From assembly GCA_013153685.1 (NCBI GenBank), contig JAADDX010000055.1, positions 1 to 33,119 of the forward strand: DNA of 33,119 bases. Reading direction: 5' to 3'. Of this stretch, positions 18,053 through 27,479 are shown piece after piece (positions within the stretch are counted from its first letter, which is position 1; the number at the start of each line of letters is the position of its first letter). The notes under the pieces are model-generated. The model searched no databases. It saw only the letters and a list, made by a program, of their open reading frames with translations, and had not been told where the DNA came from. The stretch is from Campylobacterota bacterium (lineage in GTDB: Bacteria > Campylobacterota > Campylobacteria > Campylobacterales > JAADDX01). The translations under genes were made by a program, and so were the position numbers.

Positions 18053-19125
18053 TGAATAGTTTTGGGGAAATTTTTAGATTTACAACGTTTGGTGAGAGCC
18101 ATGGTTTAGCTATCGGAGTGGTGGTAGATGGCGTTCCGGCTGGTGTGCCAATCAAACAAGAGTCGATTCAAGCTGAACTTGACAAGAGAAGACCTGGACA
18201 AAATCAATTTGCCACTCAGCGAAAAGAGGCTGATAAAGTAGAGATATTAAGCGGTGTTTTTGAAGGTAAGAGTACTGGTACTCCAATTGCTATGGTGATT
18301 TATAACCAAAATCAAAAAAGCAAAGATTATTCAAATATCAAAGATATTTTTCGCCCAGGGCATGCGGATTTTACCTATTGGCATAAATATGGTATTAGAG
18401 ATTATCGTGGTGGTGGTAGAAGCAGTGCTAGAGAAACTGCCGCTAGAGTAGCGGCTGGGGGTGTTGCAAAGTGTATATTGGATGAATTTGGGATTGATGT
18501 GCTAAGCGGTATAGTGCAAGTAGGAGATGTTCGAGCGATGGTGGAAGATTTTGAGTATGCCATTAGTAGTGAGATATTTGCATTAGATAAATCAAAAGAA
18601 GCAATATGGAAAGAGAAGATTTTACAAGCTAAGAATAATCATGATTCGCTAGGCGGTGTAGTGAAGCTAAAAATCACAAATTTACCAATCGGCCTTGGTG
18701 AACCGATCTACTATAAATTAGACAATATTTTAGCTAGTGCAATGGTGAGTATTAATGCGGTTAAAGGTGTGATGATAGGAAATATAAATTCCCATACACT
18801 AAGCGGTAAACAAAACAACGACCAGATTACAAAAGATGGTTTTGTTAGTAATAATAGTGGCGGTATACTAGGGGGGATCAGTAATGGTGAGGATGTGGAA
18901 GTGGAGATCTACTTCAAGCCTACACCCTCTATTTTTCAAACACAAAAGACAATAGATACCAGTTATAACGAAGTGGATTTTACATTGCAAGGTAGGCATG
19001 ATCCTATTGTAGCAGTTAGAGGAAGTGTGGTAGCTCAAGCGATGGCACGGGCTGTGATTGTGGATATGTTGTTGTTGAATATGACAAGAAGATTGGATTA
19101 TCTAAAAAAAGTATATGGAGAGTAG
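18049..19125 (+). CDS. aroC: Chorismate synthase
   Basis: 358 aa; FRFTTFGESHGLAIGVVVDGVPAG, RPGQNQFATQRKEADKVEILSGVFEGKSTGTPI, RPGHADFTYWHKYGIRDYRGGGRSSARETAARVAAG. Confidence 0.98.
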   Translation: MMNSFGEIFRFTTFGESHGLAIGVVVDGVPAGVPIKQESIQAELDKRRPGQNQFATQRKEADKVEILSGVFEGKSTGTPIAMVIYNQNQKSKDYSNIKDIFRPGHADFTYWHKYGIRDYRGGGRSSARETAARVAAGGVAKCILDEFGIDVLSGIVQVGDVRAMVEDFEYAISSEIFALDKSKEAIWKEKILQAKNNHDSLGGVVKLKITNLPIGLGEPIYYKLDNILASAMVSINAVKGVMIGNINSHTLSGKQNNDQITKDGFVSNNSGGILGGISNGEDVEVEIYFKPTPSIFQTQKTIDTSYNEVDFTLQGRHDPIVAVRGSVVAQAMARAVIVDMLLLNMTRRLDYLKKVYGE

Positions 19126-19779
19126 ATGGATATTATAAACATTATAGCAATGGTGCTGGCTTTGTTGATTGCTATTATTGGGCATGAGATTATGCATGGT
19201 GCTGTTGCGAAAATATTTGGGGATTATACCGCTTTGTATGCAGGTAGGTTATCAATCAACCCTATTAAACATGTTGATGTTGTAGGGACTATAATATTTC
19301 CGGTATTTTTATTTTTATCTCAAAAAATGGCTGGAGTTAGCCATCCGGTGTTGTTTGGATGGGCTAAGCCAGTACCGGTAGATATGAATATTGTAATTAG
19401 AAATGGCGGATATCTAGCAGGAGTTGCGGTAAGTTTGGCAGGAGTTTTTTATAACATTATAGTAGCGGTTATCGCTTCTTTGTTTATCCATTTTGAACCT
19501 AGTGGAATGGTGAGTGTGTTGTGGTTTTATCTTTTGTATCATTTGATTTTTATTAATGTGATTTTATTTGTATTTAATCTTATCCCAATTCCTCCGTTGG
19601 ATGGAGCAAATGCCGTGAGATATTTGGCTGATTTTATTGGGATGAAGCAAATTGGTGTGTTTTTTGATAAAATCGAAAATTATGGTATGATTATCATTAT
19701 TGTTTTGCTATTTACACCGCTGGGACACACGATATTTGCCCCAGCACAATTGATTATTAATCACTTAATAGGAGGATAG
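19126..19779 (+). CDS. Site-2 protease family (M50) membrane metalloprotease
   Basis: 217 aa; GHEIMHG (HExxH) near the N-terminus, LFGWAKPVPVD, NLIPIPPLDGANA. Confidence 0.9.
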   Translation: MDIINIIAMVLALLIAIIGHEIMHGAVAKIFGDYTALYAGRLSINPIKHVDVVGTIIFPVFLFLSQKMAGVSHPVLFGWAKPVPVDMNIVIRNGGYLAGVAVSLAGVFYNIIVAVIASLFIHFEPSGMVSVLWFYLLYHLIFINVILFVFNLIPIPPLDGANAVRYLADFIGMKQIGVFFDKIENYGMIIIIVLLFTPLGHTIFAPAQLIINHLIGG

Positions 19780-19780
19780 T

Positions 19781-20332
19781 ATGGCAAGAGTATGTATTCC
19801 ATTGGCTGAAGGTTTTGAAGATATTGAGGCAATTACATTAATTGATGTAATTAGAAGAGGTGGTATTGAGGTAGTGACTGCTGGAGTTGGTGCGGATATT
19901 ATCACTTCGGCACATAATGTCAAAGTAATAGCAGATACTACAATCGATAAGGTATCGGCTGATGATTTTGATTTGGTGGTATTACCAGGAGGATTACCAG
20001 GGGCTACAAATCTAGCAAAAAGCCAAGAGGTAAAAAAGCTTTTACAAGATATGGATAAGAAGGGCAAATACGTAGGTGCGATTTGTGCAGCTCCTATAGC
20101 ATTAAAAGAAGCGGGAGTATTAAAGGATAAATATACAGCATATCCTGGTTGGCAAGATAATATCAAAGAGGAAGGTTATGTATCAGATGCTAAAGTTGTA
20201 GAAGATCAAAATGTCCTTACATCAAAAGGTCCAGCAACGGCTATGTGTTTTGGTCTGGAGATAGTAAGAAAATTTGCATCACAAGAGATGTATGAACAAC
20301 TCAAAGCCGGTTTGTTGGCAGATTTTTGCTAA
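19781..20332 (+). CDS. DJ-1/PfpI family protein
   Basis: 183 aa; LAEGFEDIEAITLIDVIRRGGIEV, VLPGGLPGATNL, VGAICAAPIAL (nucleophile Cys), TSKGPATAMCFGLEIV. Confidence 0.93.
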   Translation: MARVCIPLAEGFEDIEAITLIDVIRRGGIEVVTAGVGADIITSAHNVKVIADTTIDKVSADDFDLVVLPGGLPGATNLAKSQEVKKLLQDMDKKGKYVGAICAAPIALKEAGVLKDKYTAYPGWQDNIKEEGYVSDAKVVEDQNVLTSKGPATAMCFGLEIVRKFASQEMYEQLKAGLLADFC

Positions 20333-20341
20333 GGATACCGC

Positions 20342-20872
20342 TTGATACTGATTATTTCCGAGAGTAATGAGATTATAGGAGCTGATGAAGAATTTTTACA
20401 AAACAGCACTCTAGATAGACTCAAAGAAACATTTCCATCTATGGATTTGTTTGTTTTGCAGTCTTCAAATAAGTATTTTACATTTACTTACAATAATGTC
20501 AAATATAATGTAGAAAAACATCAAGTAATAGTCAATCATCAAAAAGCTAATTTATTTTATTTCATCGATTCATCAAAAGCCACAGCGACATATAATACGC
20601 AAGATAGTGATGAATTTGTAATAGATACTTCTCCTATTGATATTACATTACAGATAAACAATCCATACATTATAGAGCTTGAAAATATACAAGAGTTAAT
20701 ATTGCAATATCGCCTAAAACAAGACAATATAGTAGAAAAAAGCGTGCAGGTGTTTTTGGCATATATCAATGAATGTAAGGAAGAGTTTAAAAACCAACAA
20801 CTAAACTATTTTGAGGAAATATTGCAAAATTCACCTTTTGAAGAGTTGCTTGAACATATAAAGGGCAAATAA
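20342..20872 (+). CDS. Conserved-operon hypothetical protein (TTG start likely)
   Basis: 176 aa open frame packed between DJ-1 and livF genes, preceded by AAGGA; no family recognised. Confidence 0.6.
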   Translation: MILIISESNEIIGADEEFLQNSTLDRLKETFPSMDLFVLQSSNKYFTFTYNNVKYNVEKHQVIVNHQKANLFYFIDSSKATATYNTQDSDEFVIDTSPIDITLQINNPYIIELENIQELILQYRLKQDNIVEKSVQVFLAYINECKEEFKNQQLNYFEEILQNSPFEELLEHIKGK

Positions 20873-21555
20873 TGTTGCAAATTAAAAATTTGTCTGTAAA
20901 GTATGGTGTGATTGAAGCTGTAAAGGGCATAGATATCACTATACCGCAGGCAAGTATAGTAACATTAATCGGTAGTAATGGTGCTGGCAAAACTTCAAGT
21001 TTGAATGCGATTATGAATTTAATCCCTAAATTAGGCACTATTAAACTATTTGATAAAGATATCTCCACTATGCCAACTAATGAGATTGTAAAATGTGGTT
21101 TAACACTGGTGCCAGAAGGTAGGAGGGTGTTTGTGAATTTGACCGTGGAGGAGAATCTCAAACTTGGAGGTTTTAATACCGATACGAACATTGAGATGGC
21201 GTATAATATGTTTGGGAGATTGAAAGATAAAAAAAATCAATTAGCTGGGACGTTAAGCGGCGGTGAACAGCAGATGCTTGCTATTGCAAGGGCACTTATG
21301 AGCAATCCGAAGATTTTGATGCTTGATGAGCCGAGTTTGGGATTGGCTCCAAAAATTATCGGTGATGTCTTTGAGGCCATCCAACAATTAAAACGTCAAG
21401 GACTTACAATATTTCTAGTAGAGCAAAATGCTTATGCCGCACTGGAAATATCCGATTATGGGTATGTTATAGAAAACGGACATATAGTCCTCAAAGACAA
21501 AGCACACCATTTGTTGCGTAATTCTTTGATAATCAAAAAATATTTAGGTGGGTAA
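20872..21555 (+). CDS. livF: ABC transporter ATP-binding protein, LivF-like
   Basis: 227 aa; LIGSNGAGKTSSLNAIMNL, LVPEGRRVFVNLTVEENL, LSGGEQQMLAIARALMSNPKILMLDEPSLGLAPKI, VEQNA. Confidence 0.9.
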   Translation: MLQIKNLSVKYGVIEAVKGIDITIPQASIVTLIGSNGAGKTSSLNAIMNLIPKLGTIKLFDKDISTMPTNEIVKCGLTLVPEGRRVFVNLTVEENLKLGGFNTDTNIEMAYNMFGRLKDKKNQLAGTLSGGEQQMLAIARALMSNPKILMLDEPSLGLAPKIIGDVFEAIQQLKRQGLTIFLVEQNAYAALEISDYGYVIENGHIVLKDKAHHLLRNSLIIKKYLGG

Positions 21556-21556
21556 C

Positions 21557-23074
21557 ATGATAAAAAAGTATTCTTTTAATATTGATACCATAGTAGGAGT
21601 ACAAAACGGCAAATATTATTTGTTGCAAAATAATACAGTTAAACAAATTACTGATATTAAAAGCTCTCATACGATAGTTGCTACATTACCGCATAATCTC
21701 GTAAGATTTACTACTTTTGAGATAGAAGAACATATTCTTAATAAGCTTACAACCGAGGAAATTAGCGGTTATATCGAAAATGAGGTATACCAAAATCTCA
21801 AACTAGATCAAACGGAGGAATTTATCATCAAATATCTTTTAGATGATAATATAGCCAAAGTATTTATTGTATCTGTAGCACAATTAGAGAGAGAATTTAG
21901 TCCTATTGTCGATAAAACCAAATACATTGATTATCTTATTTATCCGGTGACCGCTTTTGAAGTATTGTATGAGTTGAAGTTTGTTATGCCGGATAATGAT
22001 TTGTTTATTCATTTGAATAACGAATATGTATTGATGACATTGTATTCTAATGGGCAGTTTGTGACCTTTAAAGTAATTAAATACGGTTTGTTGCAATGTT
22101 ATGACAACTTTATTAAAAAAGCAAATTTAGTGGATTTTGAATTTGAAGATTTTTTGGAATTGTTAGAAAAAAAGGGAGTGGATATTGAGAAGTATTCAAA
22201 AGATGAGAACTTTTTGTTTAATATCCTTACTGAATGTTTTAGTAATCTATTTTTACAAGTAACTAACGAAGTATATGGGATACAAAGAACGTTTCATATC
22301 AAAATAGATAAAATTTTTCTAAATACAAATACCAAAATTTCTCATTTTTTCCATTTTTCAAACACTTATCTAGATATCGATATCAAACCCCTTACTCTAA
22401 ATAAATACAATCCTACAAATATCAAAATTGACTTTTTGTTATTGTTATCGATGTTGCATGTGCAGGTTAATCATCGCAGGGAAAGTTTGATTTTTAATTG
22501 GTCAATCTTCAAGCGACCAGTCAATTTCCTATATCGCACTAGCGGAAAGTTTGTGGTATTTAATGTATTTTTAGCTGCAATATTGCTAGCGTCTATGGGG
22601 TTTGTTAAGTTTGAGATTAACAACACCCAACACCAAATCCAACAACTCCAAAATCAATTAACCCAACTCCAAAATCAGCACCAACAACTAGTGCTACAAA
22701 GCAAACAATTTGATAAAGATATCAAACAACAAACTAAACTATTACAAAAGTATCTATCAATCAAAAAATCCAAAAATCAACACATCAGCAATACAATCGC
22801 ACTATTATCTCAAATTCTACATAAATATCGTGTATACCTCAAGGTGCTTACATATCAAAGCGGCTCTACATCACTTACATCATCACATCCAAACAATACC
22901 CAAGATATTACCCAAACTCCGGTATTGCGGTTGCAAGTATACTCATATCAGCTAGATAATATGCTGCAATTCAATCATGAAATCTTACAAAAGTTTAATG
23001 CAACAATACACAAATATATTAAGACTAAAAAGGTGTATACGGAGACTTTAGTGGTGCAATTGCAAAAGAAATAA
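21557..23074 (+). CDS. PilM/PilN-like (or GspL-like) type IV pilus/type II secretion assembly protein candidate
   Basis: Start revised to ATG 21557. About 340 aa cytoplasmic region, one TM (FNVFLAAILLASMGFVKFEI), then a Q-rich coiled coil and small C-terminal domain, i.e. PilM+PilN / GspL topology. Family call is topology-based. Confidence 0.5.
   Translation: MIKKYSFNIDTIVGVQNGKYYLLQNNTVKQITDIKSSHTIVATLPHNLVRFTTFEIEEHILNKLTTEEISGYIENEVYQNLKLDQTEEFIIKYLLDDNIAKVFIVSVAQLEREFSPIVDKTKYIDYLIYPVTAFEVLYELKFVMPDNDLFIHLNNEYVLMTLYSNGQFVTFKVIKYGLLQCYDNFIKKANLVDFEFEDFLELLEKKGVDIEKYSKDENFLFNILTECFSNLFLQVTNEVYGIQRTFHIKIDKIFLNTNTKISHFFHFSNTYLDIDIKPLTLNKYNPTNIKIDFLLLLSMLHVQVNHRRESLIFNWSIFKRPVNFLYRTSGKFVVFNVFLAAILLASMGFVKFEINNTQHQIQQLQNQLTQLQNQHQQLVLQSKQFDKDIKQQTKLLQKYLSIKKSKNQHISNTIALLSQILHKYRVYLKVLTYQSGSTSLTSSHPNNTQDITQTPVLRLQVYSYQLDNMLQFNHEILQKFNATIHKYIKTKKVYTETLVVQLQKK
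22643..22677 (+). repeat. Imperfect tandem coding repeat, 21-nt period
   Basis: CAACTCCAAAATCA at 22643-22656 and again at 22664-22677; encodes LQNQ(L/H) heptads of a coiled coil. Confidence 0.6.
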
Positions 23075-23083
23075 AGGTTTAAT

Positions 23084-24154
23084 ATGATAATTACAAATAT
23101 AGCAAATTCAAAAGATATAAGAATATCAGATGGAATGATTGTAGAGATAGGCGATAATCTTAAGGATAAGGAAATATATGACGCTAAGGGGATGGAAATA
23201 TTTCCATTGGCTGTGGATTTGAATGTAAAAAATTCAGAATCTATCTCCAAGCTAAATACCAAAGCACTCCAAGGGGGGGTAGGAACCATCCTTATGATCC
23301 CCCAACATAAACCTATCTACAACAAGCTTCAACTAGCCTATAATCTCACAAAAGAGAAAGATATTACATTGCTTGTAGCTATTGAAGCTATACATGATAA
23401 TAAGCTTACGGATATTCATATCCTTATAGACAAAGGTGCGAGTGCTTTGTTTGTAAATAGTGATGAAGATATGAATCTAATTAAGCGAGTTTTTCAATAC
23501 GCTCAAATGCTAAGAGTTCCTATTTTTGTAAATGCTAACAATACAACACTTGTAGGTAACGGGCAGATGAATAGCAGCAAAAACGCATATTTGCTCGGAC
23601 TTGAAGGGATTGATAATTATGTAGAGAGTATCGAAGTGGCAAAGATTTTAGAGTTTAGTCAATATTTTGATGTGCGAGTAATTTTCCAATCAATTACCAC
23701 CAAAGAAAGTTTATCTCTCCTGCAAAAAAGAGATCGCGATAAAATTTTTGTAGACGTATGTATTGATAATTTGCTGTATACGGACGATGAGATAGGGGAG
23801 TTTAATACGTTTTTTAAAACATTTCCACCATTAAGATCACAAGAGGATAGATTGGCTTTATTAGAAGCTGTGGCAAATAATCAGATTGATTTTATCTCTT
23901 CCAACCACATAGCTACTAGTGATGAAAATAAGGATGTTGCTTTTGAAGTAGCACAGTTTGGGATACCAAAATTGGATAAGTTTGCTCAATTAGCCTATAG
24001 TCTGGATATAGATAGAGATATTATCACACGTCTTATTTCCACTAATCCAGCCAAACTATTTGCTTTAAATGAGGGTGAAATCAAGGTAGGATATAAAGCC
24101 AAATTGATGTTGATGGATGATAATGGTCATATTCATCATACATTTATGGGATAA
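23084..24154 (+). CDS. Dihydroorotase-like protein (PyrC'-type, probably non-catalytic)
   Basis: 356 aa; overall dihydroorotase layout, terminal ISTNPAKLFALNEGEIKVGYKAKLMLMD; metal-ligand motifs degenerate (see findings). Confidence 0.8.
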   Translation: MIITNIANSKDIRISDGMIVEIGDNLKDKEIYDAKGMEIFPLAVDLNVKNSESISKLNTKALQGGVGTILMIPQHKPIYNKLQLAYNLTKEKDITLLVAIEAIHDNKLTDIHILIDKGASALFVNSDEDMNLIKRVFQYAQMLRVPIFVNANNTTLVGNGQMNSSKNAYLLGLEGIDNYVESIEVAKILEFSQYFDVRVIFQSITTKESLSLLQKRDRDKIFVDVCIDNLLYTDDEIGEFNTFFKTFPPLRSQEDRLALLEAVANNQIDFISSNHIATSDENKDVAFEVAQFGIPKLDKFAQLAYSLDIDRDIITRLISTNPAKLFALNEGEIKVGYKAKLMLMDDNGHIHHTFMG

Positions 24155-24157
24155 GAT

Positions 24158-25114
24158 ATGTTAGTAGATAGCTTTAATAGAAAAATTAATTATATGAGAG
24201 TCTCTGTTACTAGTAGATGTAATTTCCGATGTTTGTATTGTATGCCAAATACGCCGTTTTCTTGGGAACCGAAAGAAAATGTTTTATCGTATGAGGATAT
24301 GTTTGAATTTATTAAAATTGCTATTGATAGTGGTATTGATAAAATCAGATTAACCGGTGGAGAACCTTTGGTGCGGAAAGATATCGATAAGTTTATCCGT
24401 ATGATTTCTACATACGCACCAAATATAGATTTGGCTTTGACTACGAATGGATATTTTTTGGATCATTTAGCACCGTTGCTAAAAGAAGCTGGTTTAAAAA
24501 GAGTGAATATATCGCTTGATTCTTTACGTCAAGATACATATCTTAAGATAGCTCAAAAAGATGTATTATATAAAGTATTAAATGGGATTGAAGCAAGCTT
24601 GTCTGCCGGATTAGGGGTGAAATTAAATGTTGTGATTTTAAAGGATGTTAATGATATGGAAATTAGCGATTTGTATCAATACGCTAAGAAATTACATGTG
24701 CCTATTAGGTTTATTGAATATATGGAAAATAGCACTGCAAATGCGAATATCCAAGGTGTTTCTAGTCAATATATATTAGATGAATTATCATCAAAACACA
24801 ATATTACCGAACTTCCGCGTGATAATTCACCGGCTGTATATTACAAGGATGAGGATGGTTATGTATTTGGGTTGATTAAACCGCATGATGATGAATTTTG
24901 TAAAAACTGCAATAGAATTAGATTGACAGCAGAAGGGTATTTGATACCGTGTTTGTATTTTGATGAAAGCTACCAAATCAAGCAAGCAATACAAGATGGA
25001 GATATCAAAAAGGCGAGTGAAATTCTACAAACAGTTATCCAAAATAAACCGGAGAAAAACGACTGGACGGAACACAAAATAAGTAATCGTGCATTTTATG
25101 AAACAGGAGGGTAG
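24158..25114 (+). CDS. moaA: GTP 3',8-cyclase MoaA
   Basis: 318 aa; [15 protein letters not shown] radical SAM motif, [24 protein letters not shown]-terminal [22 protein letters not shown]. Confidence 0.97.
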   Translation: MLVDSFNRKINYMRVSVTSRCNFRCLYCMPNTPFSWEPKENVLSYEDMFEFIKIAIDSGIDKIRLTGGEPLVRKDIDKFIRMISTYAPNIDLALTTNGYFLDHLAPLLKEAGLKRVNISLDSLRQDTYLKIAQKDVLYKVLNGIEASLSAGLGVKLNVVILKDVNDMEISDLYQYAKKLHVPIRFIEYMENSTANANIQGVSSQYILDELSSKHNITELPRDNSPAVYYKDEDGYVFGLIKPHDDEFCKNCNRIRLTAEGYLIPCLYFDESYQIKQAIQDGDIKKASEILQTVIQNKPEKNDWTEHKISNRAFYETGG

Positions 25115-25133
25115 TTTATACGACTCCCTGTTT
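25101..25133. terminator. Shared bidirectional terminator between convergent moaA and gdhA
   Basis: AAACAGG (25101-25107) / CCTGTTT (25127-25133), followed by TTATC; lies across both stop codons, which are 1 nt apart. Confidence 0.5.
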
Positions 25134-26471
25134 TATCATAGCAGTTGCTACCCTTTTAAATCCTCTGATGTTTGCTCCTATTACCAGGTTGTCCGCATAT
25201 CCGTATTCTTTGGCTGTGAGTGCAATATCGACATAAATTTTTTTCATTTCTTCTTTTAGTTTTTCGTCTAAAATTTCTTTGCTCAGACTCTCAAATGAAG
25301 CATTTTGGCTCATTTCATATACACTTGTCACCACACCACCGGCATTTACCGCTTTGCTTGGAGCAAATTTGATCTTGTTTGATAAGAAATAGTTGATTGC
25401 ATCTGTTGTCGATGGCATATTAGAACACTCTATCACATATTTGGTGCCGTTTTTTACGATATTTTTGGCATCGTTTAGATTTATTTCGTTCTCTGTAGCA
25501 CTTGGCATCACGATATCTGTCGGCACATCCCAGATATTATTACGTGTTTTGTAGAACTTTTCGCGTGGGATGAATTTGGCTTTTGGTCTATCTTTGGTAT
25601 ATTCTGCTAGACTTTTGTGATTTTTCATTTTTAGCTTGTCTAGGATTTGTAGATTAATACCTTCTTTATCGTATATATAACCGGTCGAATCACTGCATGT
25701 GACTGGGATAGCTTGGAATTCGTATAACTTTTTGATTACGTGAAAAGCTACATTTCCAGCCCCACTTACCGCTACTGTTTTGTCTTTTAGTGTGTCGTTG
25801 TGCGAATTTAACATCTTTTCGGCAAAATATACAGCCCCATATCCTGTAGCTTCTACTCTACAAAAGCTTCCTCCAAATTCGATAGGTTTTCCACTTAGTG
25901 CACCATCAAATCGATTAGTTAGTTTTTTATACATACCAAAAAGATAACCGATAGCTTTCTCTCCTACTCCTATATCACCTGCTGGTATGTCTGTGTGAGC
26001 ACCTATATGTCTAAATAACTCACTCATGAAGCTTTGGCAAAATCTCATAATTTCCATGTCGCTTTTACCATGTGGATCAAAGTCACTACCACCCTTTCCT
26101 CCACCTATGTTAAGCGAAGTTAGTGCATTTTTAAATGTTTGTTCAAAACCGAGGAATTTAAACGTATCTATGCTTACGTCTTTGTGAAATCTAATCCCAC
26201 CTTTGTATGGACCAATTGCACTATTGAATTCTACTCTATACCCTCTATTAACTCTTACTATGCCATTATCATCTACCCATGGTACCCTAAAGGTCAATAC
26301 TCTCTCTGGCTCGATAATTCTCTCTAGTAAAGACACATCCTTTAGATGTGGATTAGCCTCTAGATATGGTATAATAGATGTTAATACATCCGTAACAGAT
26401 TCTAAAAATTTCTCGTTATATGGCTCTATTTGTTTGATATGTTCTAAGATACTATTTACATATTCTTTCAT
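25116..26471 (-). CDS. gdhA: NADP-type glutamate dehydrogenase
   Basis: 451 aa; RVPWVDDNGIVRVNRGYRVEFNSAIGPYKGGIRFHKDV, GGGKGGSDFDPHGKSDMEIMRFCQSFM, DIPAGDIGVGEKAIGYLFG, VSGAGNVAFHV. Confidence 0.97.
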   Translation of the reverse strand: MKEYVNSILEHIKQIEPYNEKFLESVTDVLTSIIPYLEANPHLKDVSLLERIIEPERVLTFRVPWVDDNGIVRVNRGYRVEFNSAIGPYKGGIRFHKDVSIDTFKFLGFEQTFKNALTSLNIGGGKGGSDFDPHGKSDMEIMRFCQSFMSELFRHIGAHTDIPAGDIGVGEKAIGYLFGMYKKLTNRFDGALSGKPIEFGGSFCRVEATGYGAVYFAEKMLNSHNDTLKDKTVAVSGAGNVAFHVIKKLYEFQAIPVTCSDSTGYIYDKEGINLQILDKLKMKNHKSLAEYTKDRPKAKFIPREKFYKTRNNIWDVPTDIVMPSATENEINLNDAKNIVKNGTKYVIECSNMPSTTDAINYFLSNKIKFAPSKAVNAGGVVTSVYEMSQNASFESLSKEILDEKLKEEMKKIYVDIALTAKEYGYADNLVIGANIRGFKRVATAMIKQGVV

Positions 26472-26476
26472 GTTTA

Positions 26477-26941
26477 TTAATTCTCCTTCTCAAAATTAAG
26501 TACCACATCCCCTCTATCGCATGCATATTTCAATTGTAACGTATGTTTATCGGTGTGTTTGAAGTATACTTTGTAATATTTCATCCATTTATTATAAAAT
26601 GGATAATCTTTGATATCGCTGGTAGTAAGTGGTGTAGCTTTAATGAAGGGCTGATTATTGAGTGTTAAGTGATATGCTTTATTGAATATACCTTGTCCGT
26701 TGTTTTGGTAATTGTTGTATACACCTACAATAAACACTTCATATTTATCATTATGTGAAATTGGGTTTAAATATGTAGCATTAATAAGAGCTACTGTTTC
26801 TAAAGAGTTGACAATATCGCTTCTTCGAGTAAATTTACTTAATTCGATATATTTTGTATCTTGTTGAAAAATATTATCCACATTTACATGCCCGCATCCA
26901 CCCATCAATAGTATTAGTAATATAGCTAGCAAATATCTCAT
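26477..26941 (-). CDS. Hypothetical lipoprotein
   Basis: Start revised from 26980 to the Met before RYLLAILLILLMGGC (signal peptide with lipobox-like LMGGC); follows the PilO-like gene. Confidence 0.6.
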   Translation of the reverse strand: MRYLLAILLILLMGGCGHVNVDNIFQQDTKYIELSKFTRRSDIVNSLETVALINATYLNPISHNDKYEVFIVGVYNNYQNNGQGIFNKAYHLTLNNQPFIKATPLTTSDIKDYPFYNKWMKYYKVYFKHTDKHTLQLKYACDRGDVVLNFEKEN

Positions 26942-26954
26942 TTGAACCCTTTTA

Positions 26955-27479
26955 TTATTTGAAATAGTAGTATTTCGCAACGTTAAAATCTATGATAAAT
27001 TGTCCTTTTTTTACTACGATTTTATTGATGCTTACACCCTCAATTCTATCTTCTAACGCATATAAAAACTCTACGAAATTCACAAAATTTCCATGCAATA
27101 CAAAAACAATATTGCGACCGGTATATTCGAGTTTTTGTAACTTTAGATAATAGCGGTAAGCCATCAGTGACATTTTGTCTATAAATAGTTTTACTTCCGT
27201 TGTTTTAATACTCTTTTCTAATTCTTTGTTTTGTTTGAGTATCGCGTTTAATTTATTTCTTTTTTTGTTATTCTGATTAAGCAACATCATGTTGCGTAGT
27301 TTTAAATCATTGATGCTATTTTCAAGTCTCATCTTTTGTTCGAGCTTTTGTTGATATACTTCGATTTCGGGAGACAATAGCATAAAGCCAACAAATGCAA
27401 ATACGATAAACGACAATACAAAATACCCAATTACATCTTTTAATGGTTTATTATCAAAGAATTCGTCTATTTTATTCAA
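26955..27479 (-). CDS. PilO/GspM-like assembly protein candidate
   Basis: 174 aa; single N-terminal TM (VIGYFVLSFIVFAFVGFMLLS), coiled coil, C-terminal VNFVEFLYALEDRIEGVSINKIVVKKGQFIIDFNV resembling PilO/GspM ferredoxin-like domains. Confidence 0.5.
   Translation of the reverse strand: MNKIDEFFDNKPLKDVIGYFVLSFIVFAFVGFMLLSPEIEVYQQKLEQKMRLENSINDLKLRNMMLLNQNNKKRNKLNAILKQNKELEKSIKTTEVKLFIDKMSLMAYRYYLKLQKLEYTGRNIVFVLHGNFVNFVEFLYALEDRIEGVSINKIVVKKGQFIIDFNVAKYYYFK

Noticed and set aside
22710-22955. 81-aa plus ORF inside the PilM/N-like gene
   Set aside because: Alternate frame of a repetitive A/C-rich coding stretch; no SD
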